A model generated the notes under the pieces. The model saw only the letters and a list, made by a program, of their open reading frames with translations, did no database searches and had not been told where the DNA came from. A DNA stretch of 64,000 bases from CAIWHR01 sp963846855 (GTDB lineage Bacteria > Pseudomonadota > Gammaproteobacteria > Burkholderiales > Casimicrobiaceae), in contig CAWJXK010000008.1 of the NCBI GenBank assembly GCA_963846855.1, positions 558,001-622,000 of the forward strand, in the 5' to 3' direction. Below, one piece after another: positions 56,749 to 64,000 of the stretch (the first letter of the stretch is position 1; the number at the start of each line of letters is the position of its first letter). The position numbers were made by a program, and so were the translations under genes.

Positions 56749-58496
56749 GCCAAGCCGGCCTCCCCGTCGGGACCGCAAAGTCTACTCCGAATGAAGGCGA
56801 CGATCTCGCCGACCGGCACCGGAGTGGCGGCGGTCTCGCGCCGGCCCTGGTACTCGACCTTGCCGTCCTTCAGTCCCCGCTCCCCGAGCGTCACCCGGTG
56901 CGGGATGCCGATCAGCTCGAGGTCTGCAAACATCACGCCAGGCCGCTCGCCGCGGTCGTCGAGCAGGACCTCCACCCCGGCCGCCTCGAGCTCGGCGTGA
57001 AGCCGGTCGGCGAGGGCGCGCACGGTGTCGTTGCGGTCGTAGCCGATGGGCGCCAGCGCCACCGCGAACGGCGCCAGCGGCTCCGGCCAGATGATCCCCT
57101 TGGCGTCGTGGTTCTGCTCGATGGCCGCGGCGACGACGCGGGTAATACCGATGCCGTAGCAGCCCATCTCGATCAGCTTCGACTGACCCTGGGCGTCAAG
57201 ATAGGTCGCGTTCATGTCCTGCGAGTAGCGCGTGCCGAGCGCGAACACATGCCCGACCTCGATCCCGCGGACGATCTCCAGCGCGCCCTTGCCGTCGGGC
57301 GACGGGTCGCCGGCGACGACGTTGCGCAGGTCGGCGACCCGGTCGGGCTCCCGGCAGTCGCGGCCGAAGTTGACGCCGCGAAGGTGGAAATCCGCGAGGT
57401 TGGCGCCGCAGACGAAGTCGGCCATCGCCGCGACGGACCGGTCGGCGATCAGCGGGAGGTCCACTGAAACGCCGACCGGCCCGAGATAGCCGGGCCGGCA
57501 GCCGGTCGCGGCGACGATTTCCGCTTCGCTCGCCCAGCGGAACTTCTCGAGGCCGGGAATCTTGCTGACCTTCACCTCGTTGAGCGCGTGATCGCCGCGG
57601 ATCAGCAACATGTGCACGCGCGCCGGGGCACCCTCGGCATCGACGGCTAGCATGATGCACTTGACGGTGCGCGCGAGCGGCAGCCCCAGCAGCGCCGCGA
57701 CCTCCTCGCAGGTCTCCTTTCCGGGCGTGGGTACTTTCTGCATGGCCTCGGCCGCGGCCGGGCGCGCCGCGGCGGGGGCGAGCGCCTCCGCGAGCTCGAC
57801 GTTCGCCGCATAGTCGGACGCGGGGCACCAGGCGATCGCGTCCTCGCCGGAGTCGGCCAGCACCTGGAATTCGTGCGACGCGCTGCCTCCGATCTGCCCC
57901 GTGTCGGCGGCGACGGCGCGGAACTTGAGTCCCATTCGCGTGAAGATCCGCGCGTACGCCTCGTACATCGCCTGATAGGAGACCAGCATCGCGGCGCGGT
58001 CGACGTCGAACGAATAGGCGTCCTTCATCACGAATTCGCGCGAGCGCATCACGCCGAAGCGCGGGCGCACCTCGTCGCGGAATTTCGTCTGGATATGATA
58101 GAAATTGATCGGCAGCTGCTTGTAGCTGCTGATCTCCTTTCGCGCGAGGTCGGTGATGACCTCCTCGGACGTTGGCTGGACGATGAAGTCGCGCTGGTGC
58201 CGGTCCTTGAGGCGCAGCAGCTCCGGCCCGTACTTGCCCCAGCGCCCGGTTTCCTGCCACAGCTCGGCGGGCTGCACCACCGGCATCAGCAGTTCGATCG
58301 CGCCGGCTCGGTTCATCTCGTCCCTCACGATCGCCTCGACCTTGCGCAAGACGCGCAGCCCGAGCGGCAGCCACGTATAGATGCCCGCTGCGAGGCGCCG
58401 GATCATTGCCGCGCGGAGCATCAGCCGGTGGCTTGTGACCTCGGCTTCCGCGGGGGCTTCCTTCAGTGTGGGCAGATAGAACGTCGATACGCGCAT
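56745..58496 (-). CDS. proS: Prolyl-tRNA synthetase
   Basis: A 583-residue class II enzyme that charges tRNA(Pro). It is the bacterial type with an editing domain inserted between motifs 2 and 3 (about residues 240-380). Motif 2 region: VQPTSEEVITDLARKEISSY and TKFRDEVRPRFGVMRSREFV; motif 3 region: GCYGIGITRVVAAAIEQNHD. It ends with the C-terminal anticodon-binding domain (APFAVALAPIGYDRN). ATG 58496 gives the usual start MRVSTFYLPTLKEAPAEAEV. Confidence 0.96.
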   Translation of the reverse strand: MRVSTFYLPTLKEAPAEAEVTSHRLMLRAAMIRRLAAGIYTWLPLGLRVLRKVEAIVRDEMNRAGAIELLMPVVQPAELWQETGRWGKYGPELLRLKDRHQRDFIVQPTSEEVITDLARKEISSYKQLPINFYHIQTKFRDEVRPRFGVMRSREFVMKDAYSFDVDRAAMLVSYQAMYEAYARIFTRMGLKFRAVAADTGQIGGSASHEFQVLADSGEDAIAWCPASDYAANVELAEALAPAAARPAAAEAMQKVPTPGKETCEEVAALLGLPLARTVKCIMLAVDAEGAPARVHMLLIRGDHALNEVKVSKIPGLEKFRWASEAEIVAATGCRPGYLGPVGVSVDLPLIADRSVAAMADFVCGANLADFHLRGVNFGRDCREPDRVADLRNVVAGDPSPDGKGALEIVRGIEVGHVFALGTRYSQDMNATYLDAQGQSKLIEMGCYGIGITRVVAAAIEQNHDAKGIIWPEPLAPFAVALAPIGYDRNDTVRALADRLHAELEAAGVEVLLDDRGERPGVMFADLELIGIPHRVTLGERGLKDGKVEYQGRRETAATPVPVGEIVAFIRSRLCGPDGEAGLA

Positions 58497-58580
58497 GGCA
58501 CTGTTTTTGTTGGAAAAAAATGATTGTAACCCGATCGCGGTCCCGTGCCGCGGGCATTCGACGCCCCTCGTCAGGAAAGG

Positions 58581-58606
58581 CGAGGGCACCCTTGCGGGCG
58601 CCCTCG
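58581..58606 (-). terminator. Hairpin between uspA and proS
   Basis: CGAGGGC and GCCCTCG pair around an inner CCC/GGG stem, giving a strong hairpin downstream of uspA on the minus strand. It is followed by a short pyrimidine tract (CCTTTCC) instead of a full T-run. It probably limits read-through from uspA into proS. Confidence 0.55.
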
Positions 58607-58648
58607 TCTGCGCGGGACGCGACGCCCCGCAATCGAGCGGTCGCGCGT

Positions 58649-59092
58649 TTACCGGACGACGATCACCGGCAGCTTGCTGTGCGTGAGCACCTTTTGCGTC
58701 TCGCTGCCGAGCAGAACGGCGGAAATGCCGCGGCGGCCGTGCGAGGCCATCACGATGGCGTCGGCCTTGTGCTTCTTGGCGGCGGCGAGAATGGCTTCCC
58801 AGGGCGCTGCGGCGATCGTGTACGCGGACGCGCATCCGACGCCTGCGGAGGCCGCCTTCGCGGCGGCCGCGTCGAGAATTTTCTTCGCATCCTCCGCGGC
58901 GAGCTTCGCGTACTCCTTGCGCGACACGGGTTCGTAGACGACGCCGTCGGCATACGCGGGCAGCGGGTAGTCCGGCGCGGCGTAGAACACGGTCAGCTTT
59001 GCGCCGACGGTTTGCGCGAGCGAGATCGCGTGCGTGACAGCCTTGTCCGAGAGCTTCGATCCGTCGGTGGCCACGAGCAGGTTCTTGTACAT
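58649..59092 (-). CDS. Universal stress protein (UspA family)
   Basis: A 147-residue ATP-binding stress protein. MYKNLLVATDGSKLSDKAVT opens the fold; the late GRRGISAVLLGSETQKVLTH follows the G-2x-G-9x-GS nucleotide-binding pattern, and SKLPVIVV ends it. It is divergent from ccoI. The FNR-type site at 59165-59178 and a CAGAAT -10 candidate on the minus strand at 59137-59142 are correctly spaced (site centre about 41 bases from the expected start), which suggests activation under low oxygen. Confidence 0.92.
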   Translation of the reverse strand: MYKNLLVATDGSKLSDKAVTHAISLAQTVGAKLTVFYAAPDYPLPAYADGVVYEPVSRKEYAKLAAEDAKKILDAAAAKAASAGVGCASAYTIAAAPWEAILAAAKKHKADAIVMASHGRRGISAVLLGSETQKVLTHSKLPVIVVR

Positions 59093-59164
59093 AGGCGCTC
59101 CTTTCGGGGAAACGGCAGCGACTTGCATGCAAAGACATTCTGATCCTGCATCATCAGCCGGGCG

Positions 59165-59178
59165 TTGACCGAAATCAA
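59165..59178. promoter_or_regulatory. FNR/ANR-type site between uspA and ccoI
   Basis: TTGACCGAAATCAA matches TTGAC-N4-ATCAA, halfway between the FNR consensus and the variant found elsewhere in the window. It lies 73 bases from the uspA start and 75 from the ccoI start, so it could serve both divergent genes. On the uspA side a CAGAAT -10 is at class II spacing. Confidence 0.65.
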
Positions 59179-59252
59179 TCGCTGATTGTCGCGGGTCAAG
59201 ACGGCCCCGTATTCCGATTGACCCGCTCGGGACCGCGCCTTAGATTGCTCCG

Positions 59253-61826
59253 ATGCCCGCTTCCTCTTCGCTGATTGCGGCAAATCCATCGCGTGAACCG
59301 GCGCGCGAGCCTCCGGCGGTCGAGCTGGCGGACGAGGTGTACTGCTATCACTGCGGACTGCCCAATCCGCAGCCGGCGCGTTGGCGTGCGGATCTCAGCG
59401 GCGCGCCGCGCAGCTTCTGCTGCGCGGGGTGTCGCGGCGTTGCGCAGACCATCCACGCCGCGGGACTCGACGGGTTCTACCTCAGGCGCACCGGGCCCGC
59501 CGACCCGCAGGTCGAGGGCGACCCGGCGCGCGACGAGTGGTCGCACTGGGACGAGCCCGCCGCGCAGGCGCCGTTCGTGCGCGCGGTCCAGCCCGGGCCG
59601 GCCGAGATCTCGCTGCTGCTCGAAGGCATTCACTGCGGCGCGTGCATCTGGCTGATCGAGTCGTGGCTTTCGCGGCAGCCGGGCATCGTCGGCGCGAGCG
59701 TCAATTTCGCGACGCGCCGTGCCCGCGTCACGTTCGATCCTGCGCGCTCAAAGCTGTCCACGATCCTGCGCGCGGTCGCCGCGATCGGGTATCGCGCGCA
59801 TCCGTACGATCCCGCGCGGCGCGAGGCGCTGGCGCGGCGCGAGGCGCGCGCGATGCTGCTGCGGATGGCGGTCGCGCTGCTGGCGATGATGCAGGTGATG
59901 ATGTTCGCAGTGCCGACCTACATCAGCGTCGACGGGGTCGAGCCCGCGCATCGGCGACTGCTCGAATGGGCGAGCCTCACGCTGACGCTTCCGGCGATCC
60001 TGTATTGCGCGGCGCCGTTCTTCCGCGGCGCGTGGCGCGATCTGCGTCATCTTCGGCCCGGGATGGACGTGCCGGTTGCGCTCGGGCTCGGCGCCGCGTT
60101 CCTCGCGAGCGCGTGGGCGACATTTCGCGGCGAAGGCGCCGTCTACTACGATTCGGTGACGATGTTCATCGCGCTGCTGCTCGTCGCGCGCTACGTGGAG
60201 CAGATCGCCCGTCGCCGCGCGGGGGATGCGATCGAATCCGTCGCGCGCGCGGGGCCCGCCACCGCCGAGCGTCTGATCGCGTGGCCCGGACGCCGCGACG
60301 TGACCACGGTCGCCGCGGCATCGCTCGCGCCCGGCGACGTCGTGCTGGTGCGCCCCGGCGCGTCGATTCCCGCCGACGGCGACGTCGTCGAAGGCCACGC
60401 CAGCGTCGAGGAGGCGATCCTCACCGGAGAGTCGATGCCGCGCGCGAGAACCGTCGGCGAGACGGTGCTCGCCGGAAGCGTCGTCCGCGACGGCGCGCTC
60501 GTGCTGAAGGTCAGCGCGGCGGGCGCCGCCACGCGCCTGGCGTCGATCGAGCGGCTCGTGGAGCGCGCGAGCACGGAGCGGCCGCACCTGGCCCGCCTTG
60601 CCGATCGCGTCGCCAGCTGGTTCGTCGTCGCGCTGCTCGGTATCGCCGTCGTGACGGCGGTCGCCTGGTGGCAGCTCGACCCCGCGCGCGCGCTCGCCGT
60701 GACATTTGCGGTGCTCGTCGTGTCATGCCCCTGCGCGCTGTCGCTCGCCACGCCGGCGGCGCTGGCCGCCGCCGCGGGCGCGCTGGGGCGACGGCGCGTG
60801 GTGATCGCGCGCGCCGACGCGCTCGAATCACTCGCGCGCGTAACGCACGTCGTTTTCGACAAGACTGGCACGCTGACGGCGGGAAGGCTCACGCTGACCG
60901 GGACCATCCCGATCGGCGACATGGCGCCCGACACGGCGATCGCGCTGGCCGCGTCGCTCGAAGCCGTTTCCGAGCATCCGATCGCGCATGCGATTGTCGC
61001 GGCGTCCGGCACGGCGCCGCCCATCTCGGTCGCGTTTCCGCGCGTGTTCGCGGGACAGGGCGTGGAAGGGGTCGTCGCGGGAAGAGTCGTGCGCCTCGGA
61101 ACGTTCAATTTCGTCGCCGCGCTCTCTGGCGCTGCGTGGCCGACGGCGGCCGCGGCCTCCGATCCGGCGGCGACGATCGTGACGCTCGGCGATGCGCGCG
61201 GCCTGTGTGCGATGTTCGTGCTCACCGATGCGCTGCGCCCGGACGCGCCTGCGCTGATCGCGCGGCTGCGAGAGATCGGCATCGTGCCGCTGCTGCTGTC
61301 CGGCGATCGCGCCGCGACTGTGAACGCCGCGGCGGCGGCGCTCGGCATTGCCGATGCCCGGGGCGACGCACTGCCGGAAGCCAAGCGTAACGCGATCGCA
61401 GCGCTGCAATCGGGGGGAGCCGTGGTGGCGATGGTCGGCGACGGCGTCAACGATGCGCCGTCGCTCGCGCAGGCGCAGGTGTCGATCAGCCTCGGAAGCG
61501 CGACGCCGCTCGCGCAGTGGACTGCGGACGTGGTCGTGCTCGCCGATGCGCTGCTGCCGATCGCCGACGCCCTCGCGCACGCGCGGTGGACGCTCACCGT
61601 CGTGCGCGAGAATCTCGGCTGGGCGTTCGCCTACAACATCGTTGCCATTCCGGCGGCCGCGTTCGGCTTCGTCACGCCGCTCCTGGCTGCCCTCGGAATG
61701 TCGATCTCGTCGCTCGTCGTCGTCGGCAACGCGCTGCGGCTCGCGCGGATTCGAGGCGCAGCAGATGCACGTGCAGGCACCGAACAGGTGCCGCCGCGCG
61801 AATCGATGCGGCGCGACGTCGCTTGA
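59253..61826 (+). CDS. ccoI: Copper-transporting P-type ATPase CcoI
   Basis: An 857-residue membrane ATPase that delivers copper for the cbb3 oxidase. The N-terminus has a CYHCGLP and FCCAGC cysteine-rich region, then a heavy-metal-associated domain (GIHCGACIWLIE). Transport motif CPC in VVSCPCALSLATPAALA; phosphorylation motif FDKTGTLTAG; SEHPIAHAI; hinge MVGDGVNDAPSLAQA. Cys-rich N-termini and position before ccoS-ccoN are typical of CcoI (FixI), not of detoxifying CopA. The exact start is supported by the FNR-type site 75 bases upstream. Confidence 0.95.
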   Translation: MPASSSLIAANPSREPAREPPAVELADEVYCYHCGLPNPQPARWRADLSGAPRSFCCAGCRGVAQTIHAAGLDGFYLRRTGPADPQVEGDPARDEWSHWDEPAAQAPFVRAVQPGPAEISLLLEGIHCGACIWLIESWLSRQPGIVGASVNFATRRARVTFDPARSKLSTILRAVAAIGYRAHPYDPARREALARREARAMLLRMAVALLAMMQVMMFAVPTYISVDGVEPAHRRLLEWASLTLTLPAILYCAAPFFRGAWRDLRHLRPGMDVPVALGLGAAFLASAWATFRGEGAVYYDSVTMFIALLLVARYVEQIARRRAGDAIESVARAGPATAERLIAWPGRRDVTTVAAASLAPGDVVLVRPGASIPADGDVVEGHASVEEAILTGESMPRARTVGETVLAGSVVRDGALVLKVSAAGAATRLASIERLVERASTERPHLARLADRVASWFVVALLGIAVVTAVAWWQLDPARALAVTFAVLVVSCPCALSLATPAALAAAAGALGRRRVVIARADALESLARVTHVVFDKTGTLTAGRLTLTGTIPIGDMAPDTAIALAASLEAVSEHPIAHAIVAASGTAPPISVAFPRVFAGQGVEGVVAGRVVRLGTFNFVAALSGAAWPTAAAASDPAATIVTLGDARGLCAMFVLTDALRPDAPALIARLREIGIVPLLLSGDRAATVNAAAAALGIADARGDALPEAKRNAIAALQSGGAVVAMVGDGVNDAPSLAQAQVSISLGSATPLAQWTADVVVLADALLPIADALAHARWTLTVVRENLGWAFAYNIVAIPAAAFGFVTPLLAALGMSISSLVVVGNALRLARIRGAADARAGTEQVPPRESMRRDVA

Positions 61827-61839
61827 CGATGCGGCACCG

Positions 61840-62070
61840 ATGGACATCCTGATCCTGCTGATCCCGCTGTCGGTCGCGCTGGTACTCCTGATCGGCGCGG
61901 GATTCTGGTGGTCGGTGCAAAGCGGCCAATTCGACGATCTCGAAGGGCCCGCGCACCGGATTCTCGACGACGACGACACAAGCGTCGCGCCCGCCGACGA
62001 AGCCGCGCCTGCTTCGACGCAACAGACCCCTTTGACCTCCGTCAAACTTCGCGGGAATACGCACCATTAG
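61840..62070 (+). CDS. ccoS: cbb3 oxidase maturation protein CcoS
   Basis: A 76-residue protein with one membrane helix (LLIPLSVALVLLIGAGFWWS) followed by SGQFDDLEGPAHRILDDDD, the CcoS signature. It is needed to insert cofactors into the cbb3 oxidase. It lies 13 bases after ccoI, and the FNR-type site for ccoN overlaps its last codons. The C-terminal tail after the acidic stretch is less conserved. Confidence 0.92.
   Translation: MDILILLIPLSVALVLLIGAGFWWSVQSGQFDDLEGPAHRILDDDDTSVAPADEAAPASTQQTPLTSVKLRGNTHH
62032..62045 (+). promoter_or_regulatory. FNR/ANR-type site of the ccoNO promoter
   Basis: TTGACCTCCGTCAA is an exact TTGAC-N4-GTCAA palindrome, extending to 16 bases (TTTGACCTCCGTCAAA). 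Its centre lies about 41 bases before a likely start point, and TAGTAT (62068-62073), four of six matching TATAAT, is at the expected -10 place. This is the clearest class II FNR-type promoter in the window. It lies within the end of ccoS. Confidence 0.75.
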
Positions 62071-62219
62071 TATCGCGCGTTTGGTGAAATAGCGGTGTCG
62101 GGTCGAATCGATGCGCAGCGCGGCGACGTCAAGCCGCGGGCGCAGCCGGATCGTCGCGCGGCGGGCGCAGCAGGCAACGCCTGCACCAACGATATGCAGA
62201 AAACGCGGGGGCAGATGTA

Positions 62220-63659
62220 ATGAGTGCGGCGAGCGCGGCGACGTTCAACTACAAGGTGGTGCGCCAGTTTGCGATCATGACGGTCGTCTGGGGCATCGTG
62301 GGAATGCTGGTCGGCGTCATCATCGCCGCACAGCTGCTCTGGCCCGAGCTCAACTTCGACATTCCCTGGCTCTCCTACGGCCGCCTGCGGCCACTGCACA
62401 CCAATGCGGTGATCTTCGCGTTCGGTGGCTGCGCGCTGTTCTCGACGTCGTATTACGTCGTCCAGCGCACCTGCCAGGTGCGGCTCTTTTCCGATCGGCT
62501 CGCGGCGTTCACGTTCTGGGGCTGGCAGCTCGTCATCGTGCTGGCCGCGGTCACGCTGCCGCTCGGCTGGACGACCAGCAAGGAATACGCCGAGCTCGAA
62601 TGGCCGATCGACATACTGATCACCGTCGTCTGGGTTGCTTACGCCGTCGTGTTCTTCGGCACCATCGTGCTGCGCAAGACGCCGCACATCTACGTCGCGA
62701 ACTGGTTCTACGCCGCGTATATCCTGACCATCGCGGTGCTGCACATCGTCAACAGTGCCGAGATGCCCGTCTCGTTCCTGCCGATGAAGTCGTACTCGGC
62801 ATACGCTGGCGCGCAGGACGCGATGATCCAGTGGTGGTACGGGCACAACGCGGTCGGCTTCTTCCTGACCGCGGGCTTCCTCGGGATCATGTATTACTTC
62901 GTGCCGAAGCAGGCGGGACGGCCGATCTATTCGTACCGGCTGTCGGTGGTCCACTTCTGGGCACTGATCTTCACCTACATGTGGGCGGGTCCGCACCACC
63001 TGCACTACACGGCGCTGCCGGACTGGACGCAGTCGCTGGGAATGGTCTTTTCCCTGATCCTCCTGGCACCGTCGTGGGGCGGCATGATCAACGGGATGAT
63101 GACGCTGTCGGGCGCGTGGCACAAGCTGCGCGACGACCCGATCCTCAAGTTCATGATCGTGTCGCTGTCGTTCTACGGGATGAGCACGTTCGAGGGTCCG
63201 ATGATGTCGATCAAGACCGTCAACGCGCTGTCGCACTACACCGACTGGACGATCGGCCACGTGCACTCGGGCGCGCTAGGCTGGGTGGCGTTCATCTCGA
63301 TCGGCGCGATGTACTACCTGATCCCGCGCATGTTCGGCAAGGCCGAGATGTGGTCGGTAAGGCTCATCACCGTGCACTTCTGGATCGCCACGATCGGCGT
63401 CGTGCTCTACATCGCCGCGATGTGGATCGCCGGCGTGATGCAGGGGCTCATGTGGCGCGCGGTCAATGCCGACGGCACGCTGACCTACGCGTTCGTCGAG
63501 AGCGTGAAGGCGACGTACCCGTTCTACGCGATCCGGCTGGTCGGCGGAGTCCTCTTCCTCGCCGGGATGCTGATCATGGCCTGGAACGTCATTCGGACGG
63601 TCAGCGGCAGCAGGGCCGTCGACGCGGCGATCCCGGTGCTCATGCCGGCGCACGCGTAA
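62220..63659 (+). CDS. ccoN: cbb3-type cytochrome c oxidase subunit I
   Basis: A 479-residue catalytic subunit of the high-affinity oxygen-reducing, proton-pumping oxidase. Twelve membrane helices. Heme b ligand in RLRPLHTNAVIFAFGG; CuB and high-spin heme region in WWYGHNAVGFFLTAGFLGI, MWAGPHHLHYTALPDW and WTIGHVHSGALGWVAF. It starts 174 bases after the FNR-type site, with only a weak ribosome-binding site before the ATG. ccoO follows. Confidence 0.97.
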   Translation: MSAASAATFNYKVVRQFAIMTVVWGIVGMLVGVIIAAQLLWPELNFDIPWLSYGRLRPLHTNAVIFAFGGCALFSTSYYVVQRTCQVRLFSDRLAAFTFWGWQLVIVLAAVTLPLGWTTSKEYAELEWPIDILITVVWVAYAVVFFGTIVLRKTPHIYVANWFYAAYILTIAVLHIVNSAEMPVSFLPMKSYSAYAGAQDAMIQWWYGHNAVGFFLTAGFLGIMYYFVPKQAGRPIYSYRLSVVHFWALIFTYMWAGPHHLHYTALPDWTQSLGMVFSLILLAPSWGGMINGMMTLSGAWHKLRDDPILKFMIVSLSFYGMSTFEGPMMSIKTVNALSHYTDWTIGHVHSGALGWVAFISIGAMYYLIPRMFGKAEMWSVRLITVHFWIATIGVVLYIAAMWIAGVMQGLMWRAVNADGTLTYAFVESVKATYPFYAIRLVGGVLFLAGMLIMAWNVIRTVSGSRAVDAAIPVLMPAHA

Positions 63660-63669
63660 GGGGCGCACG

Positions 63670-64000
63670 ATGAAGCTCAACCAGGAATTCCTCGAGAAGA
63701 ACATCGGCTGGATGATCGTGGGCATCGTCCTGCTCATCAGTTTCGGCGGCCTCGTCGAGATCGTGCCGCTGTATTTTCAGAAATCGACGACGGAGCCGGT
63801 CGCGGGCGTCAACCCCTACACGGCGCTGCAGCTCGCCGGCCGCGACATCTATCAGCGCGAGGGCTGCTACAACTGCCACTCGCAGATGATCCGGCCGTTC
63901 CGCGCCGAGACCGAGCGCTACGGCCCTTACTCGGTCGCCGGCGAGTTCGTCTACGATCATCCGTTCCAGTGGGGCAGCAAGCGCACCGGCCCCGATCTCG
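63670..64000 (+). CDS. ccoO: cbb3-type cytochrome c oxidase subunit II (3' end outside window)
   Basis: Monoheme cytochrome c subunit of the cbb3 oxidase. It has an N-terminal membrane helix (GWMIVGIVLLISFGGLVEIV) and the heme motif CYNCHSQMIRPFRAETERYG, which is the CcoO signature. The frame runs off the right edge after about 110 residues. It begins ten bases after the ccoN stop, in the same operon. Downstream genes (ccoQ, ccoP) are expected outside the window. Confidence 0.95.
   Translation, partial: MKLNQEFLEKNIGWMIVGIVLLISFGGLVEIVPLYFQKSTTEPVAGVNPYTALQLAGRDIYQREGCYNCHSQMIRPFRAETERYGPYSVAGEFVYDHPFQWGSKRTGPDL

Noticed and set aside
60191..61597. A 468-codon minus-strand frame opposite ccoI
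   Set aside because: Ser/Ala/Thr-rich shadow of the P-type ATPase.
1..64000. tRNA, rRNA, CRISPR arrays, insertion sequences, prophage
   Set aside because: No tRNA-like TPsiC arms, no regularly spaced repeats, no transposase or phage proteins were found by reading; a tRNA scan and repeat search would be needed to be sure.

Overview
This window is a stretch of a GC-rich betaproteobacterial chromosome. The taxon is inferred, not proven. It rests on high-GC coding throughout, a betaproteobacterial-type proteasome homolog (BPH) in a heat-shock operon with hslO and hslR, a ccoN-ccoO cbb3 oxidase locus with ccoI/ccoS, an exosortase H pair, and a NapC/decaheme/MtrB-type locus like those of iron-cycling betaproteobacteria. 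No rRNA, tRNA, CRISPR array, insertion sequence or phage gene was recognised.

Layout. 1-1.5 kb: end of an oligopeptide-type ABC ATPase and an ankyrin-repeat protein. 1.9-8.8 kb: a seven-gene porin-cytochrome locus for electron transfer across the cell envelope: tetraheme NapC/CymA-type quinol dehydrogenase, a 45-residue membrane peptide, a tandem diheme and a monoheme class I cytochrome, a decaheme MtrA/MtoA-type cytochrome, an MtrB/PioB-type outer-membrane barrel, and a diheme c5-like cytochrome. Together they carry 19 CXXCH motifs. 8.8-11.7 kb: TldD/TldE protease pair. 11.8-30 kb: an accessory region with a TonB-dependent receptor (two frameshifts), two sulfotransferase-like proteins, two TPR/aspartyl beta-hydroxylase proteins, a transglutaminase-like TPR lipoprotein, an acetyltransferase, a double-FKBP isomerase, several small exported proteins of unknown function, and exbB-exbD-exbD-tonB. 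30-37 kb: a sigma factor operon, gspDEF and a thioredoxin-like protein. 37-43 kb: YdeI-like protein, queG, tsaE, amiC, and a Fur-box-controlled cupredoxin/FTR1 iron locus ending in a broken outer-membrane protein gene. 43-47 kb: MBOAT/SGNH acyl-transfer pair and exosortase H with its partner. 47-52 kb: ACT protein, acyl-CoA synthetase, PilZ-type protein, MerR/B12-like regulator. 52-59 kb: hslR, flavin-reductase-like protein, hslO, BPH, gluQ, lytic transglycosylase, proS, uspA. 59-64 kb: ccoI, ccoS, ccoN and the start of ccoO.

How the parts connect. Four matches to an FNR/ANR-type palindrome (TTGAC-N4-GTCAA, or ATCAA in one case) lie before the porin-cytochrome operon, inside that locus, between uspA and ccoI, and before ccoN. 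This suggests that one oxygen-responsive regulator links microaerobic respiration with envelope electron transfer. Fur-type palindromes lie before the porin-cytochrome operon and before the cupredoxin/FTR1 genes, suggesting an additional iron input. The direction of electron flow (Fe(II) oxidation or metal/electrode reduction) cannot be read from the sequence.

The most novel-looking part is the 11.8-30 kb region, where an outer-membrane receptor, an energising TonB system and several peptide- or protein-modifying enzyme families occur together.
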